Shown: positions 4,036 to 5,881 of the stretch, one piece after another
Position numbering within the stretch: the stretch's first letter is position 1
How the letters are laid out: each line of letters starts with the position of its first letter
Assembly (NCBI GenBank): GCA_002295325.1
Contig: DBGA01000014.1
Coordinates: forward strand, 1,360-7,240
Reading direction: 5' to 3'
Length of the DNA stretch: 5,881 bases
From: Ruminococcaceae bacterium UBA866
Lineage (GTDB): Bacteria > Bacillota > Clostridia > Oscillospirales > Ruminococcaceae
The notes under the pieces: model-generated
Told to the model about the DNA's origin: nothing
Seen by the model: the letters and a program-made list of their open reading frames with translations, nothing else
Database searches by the model: none
Translations under genes and position numbers: made by a program

Positions 4036-5881
4036 ATGGTAAAAGAAAAAGTATTAGAGCTTGCAAATCATATAAGTAAAATAAAACCTGGTTCAAAAAA
4101 TGAAATAAAGCCGAAAGATCCAGAATATAAAATTTTGGAGCCTGTTGTTACAACAGAAATGGCAGAGGTAGGACTTCATCTTGAATTCCGTAAAAAGAAA
4201 AGTGCAGAAGAAATTGCAGCTTCATGTGGAAAATCTGTAGAGGAAACAGCAATAATACTATGGGATTTAGCAGTTGCTGGGGTTTGTTTTGTTAATGAAA
4301 TAGATGGGGTTGATAAGTACTGGTTTGACATTTGGGTTCCAGGAGAAATGGAGATGATAGTTAATCATCCTCATAGAGAAAGTATTGAAAATTATAAGCA
4401 AATTGCAGAGGCTTTTGAGGCCTACGGAAGAAAAAAAGCTCCTCTCACAGCGGGTGTTTTTTCAGTGGGAACAGGTATGATGCGTGTTATACCAATAGAA
4501 ACAGCTATTGAAGGTGAGACTAGAAGGGCTTCCTATGAAGAAATTTCTAAATATCTTAATGAAAATACTGTGTTCTCTGTTTCTGATTGTTCTTGTCGTA
4601 CATCAAGGGAAGCTATGGGGGAAGGCTGTGGACACTTAAAAGAAGATATGTGTATTCAGCTTGGAGATGCTGCTGAATATTATATTCGTACAGGTAGAGG
4701 ACGTAAGATTACCCGTGAAGAAGCTTTTGATATCATAAGAAGGGCTGAAGAAAATGGTCTTATGCATCAAATACCAAATACAGATGGTTCAGGAAAAACT
4801 CATGCAATCTGTAACTGCTGTGGTTGTTCTTGCTTAGCTACTAGAAATGCAGCAATGTTCTTACACAATGATTTTGTTCGTTCAAATTATATATCACAAA
4901 TAGATAAAGATAAATGTGTTGCTTGTGGAGAATGTGTTAAGGTATGTCCTGTTAATGCTCTAAAATTAGGACAAAAATTATGTACTAAAACACCAATTCC
5001 TGAAAAGAAGAGAGAAGACTTTGCTCATAATACAGAGTGGGGAGAAGACAAGTGGAATGTAGACCATCGTACTAATAGAGAAAATGTTGTTGAAACTGGT
5101 ACAAGTCCATGTAAAACATATTGTCCAGCCCATATTTCCGTTCAAGGTTATATAAAGCTTGCTTCTCAAGGAAGATATAAAGATGCACTTGAACTTATAA
5201 AAAATGAAAATCCATTCCCAGCAGTATGTGGACGTATATGCCCAAGAAAATGCGAATCTGCATGTACTAGAGGGGAAATTGATGAAGCAGTTGCTGTAGA
5301 TGAAATCAAAAAGTTTATTGCTGAGCAAGATTTAAAGATGGAACATCGTTTCGTGCCAAAGAAAAGACATGAATATGGTAAAAAGATAGCAATTGTAGGT
5401 GGTGGACCTTCAGGTTTATCTTGTGCCTATTACTTAGCTATTGATGGTTATAAGGTAACTGTATTTGAAAAGCAAAAAGCACTTGGTGGTATGTTAACAC
5501 TTGGAATTCCATCTTATAGATTAGAAAAAGATGTAATAAATGCAGAAATAGAAGTTTTAAGAGAATTAGGTGTTGAATTTAAGACTGGTGTTGAAGTAGG
5601 AAAAGATGTAAGTCTTAAGGATTTAAGAGGTGAAGGCTATGAAGCATTCTATCTAGCAATAGGTGCACAAGCTGGAAGAAACCTTGGTATAGAAGGTGAA
5701 GATGCAGAAGGTGTTATGACTGGAGTTGATTTCTTACGTGAAGTTAACTTAGGAAATGATATTAAGCTAGATGGAGAAGTTGTTGTAATCGGTGGTGGTA
5801 ACGTTGCCATTGATGTTGCAAGAACAGCTACAAGAGTTGGAGCAGCTAAAACTTCTATGTTCTGTCTTGAAAGTAGAAAAG
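4036..5881 (+). CDS. Large Fe-S flavoprotein oxidoreductase (GltD-like), 3' end cut
   Basis: 615 codons are visible and the frame runs off the right edge. The start is ATG after AGGGGG seven bases upstream. Residues 40-90 look like a helix-turn-helix-type fold. A cysteine-rich module follows: CSC at 185-187, Cys198, Cys206 and CNCCGCSC at 259-266. Then comes a 4Fe-4S ferredoxin motif CVACGECVKVCP (294-305). A GltD-type iron-sulfur domain has Cys359, Cys363, Cys398, Cys402, Cys406 and Cys410. The FAD-binding loop is GGGPSG (455-460) and the NAD(P)H loop GGGNVAIDVA (586-595). By family, such proteins move electrons between NAD(P)H and ferredoxin-like partners in the cytoplasm. The missing part should hold the rest of the pyridine-nucleotide domain and perhaps more modules. 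It lies downstream of hypB in the same apparent operon, suggesting a hydrogenase-linked or other anaerobic redox role. It is not simply glutamate synthase small subunit, because about 350 extra residues precede that core. Confidence 0.88.
   Translation, partial: MVKEKVLELANHISKIKPGSKNEIKPKDPEYKILEPVVTTEMAEVGLHLEFRKKKSAEEIAASCGKSVEETAIILWDLAVAGVCFVNEIDGVDKYWFDIWVPGEMEMIVNHPHRESIENYKQIAEAFEAYGRKKAPLTAGVFSVGTGMMRVIPIETAIEGETRRASYEEISKYLNENTVFSVSDCSCRTSREAMGEGCGHLKEDMCIQLGDAAEYYIRTGRGRKITREEAFDIIRRAEENGLMHQIPNTDGSGKTHAICNCCGCSCLATRNAAMFLHNDFVRSNYISQIDKDKCVACGECVKVCPVNALKLGQKLCTKTPIPEKKREDFAHNTEWGEDKWNVDHRTNRENVVETGTSPCKTYCPAHISVQGYIKLASQGRYKDALELIKNENPFPAVCGRICPRKCESACTRGEIDEAVAVDEIKKFIAEQDLKMEHRFVPKKRHEYGKKIAIVGGGPSGLSCAYYLAIDGYKVTVFEKQKALGGMLTLGIPSYRLEKDVINAEIEVLRELGVEFKTGVEVGKDVSLKDLRGEGYEAFYLAIGAQAGRNLGIEGEDAEGVMTGVDFLREVNLGNDIKLDGEVVVIGGGNVAIDVARTATRVGAAKTSMFCLESRK

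Noticed and set aside
4978..5328. 116-residue minus-strand ORF rich in Cys, Phe and Trp
   Set aside because: It lies inside the large oxidoreductase frame, whose conserved Cys motifs (359-410) fall exactly here.

Overview
This window is AT-rich DNA from a low-GC anaerobic Firmicute, most likely a clostridium. The pointers are strong AGGAGG-type ribosome binding sites, use of TTG as a start codon, A/T-ending codons, short intergenic terminators, and a HypB-like GTPase followed by a large iron-sulfur flavoprotein. The species cannot be fixed from the sequence alone.

Left edge (1-480): the 3' end of an unrecognised gene enters from outside the window. Its reading frame appears to break twice by single-base insertions, so it looks decayed. 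A hairpin with a T tract at 442-474 terminates transcription coming from the right on the minus strand.

Stress-type module (583-1992): an HxlR-family redox-type regulator on the minus strand is divergent from a small cupin gene and a VOC (glyoxalase/dioxygenase-fold) gene on the plus strand. The 180-base divergent region carries two similar inverted repeats of the TACT...AGTA type, one over the regulator's -10 box and one where the cupin -35 box should be. The layout resembles regulator-plus-target units for electrophile or quinone response. A strong hairpin at 1954-1989 ends the VOC transcript and separates it from a convergent GNAT acetyltransferase gene (2011-2463, minus strand, TTG start) that has its own good promoter.

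Intergenic region (2565-3308): about 740 bases without an intact gene. From 2565 to about 2696 I see only AT-rich DNA. From 2697 to 2926 there is a remnant of a small coding sequence with no start codon and one frameshift. From 2999 to 3158 there is a compact, strongly structured region. It contains two tandem hairpins 39 bases apart with a compensatory base-pair change, which suggests a structured RNA transcribed on the plus strand. This is the most novel-looking element of the window. An AT-rich leader without a clear promoter follows.

Redox operon (3309 to the right edge): a short HypB-family GTPase lacking the N-terminal nickel-storage motif, then, 55 bases later and with no terminator between, a very large multidomain oxidoreductase cut by the window end (615 codons visible). 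The latter joins an N-terminal cysteine-rich module, a ferredoxin-like 4Fe-4S motif, a GltD-type iron-sulfur domain, and FAD and NAD(P)H binding folds. Together they suggest an anaerobic electron-transfer unit, possibly linked to a hydrogenase or another metalloenzyme encoded further right; that link is inference.
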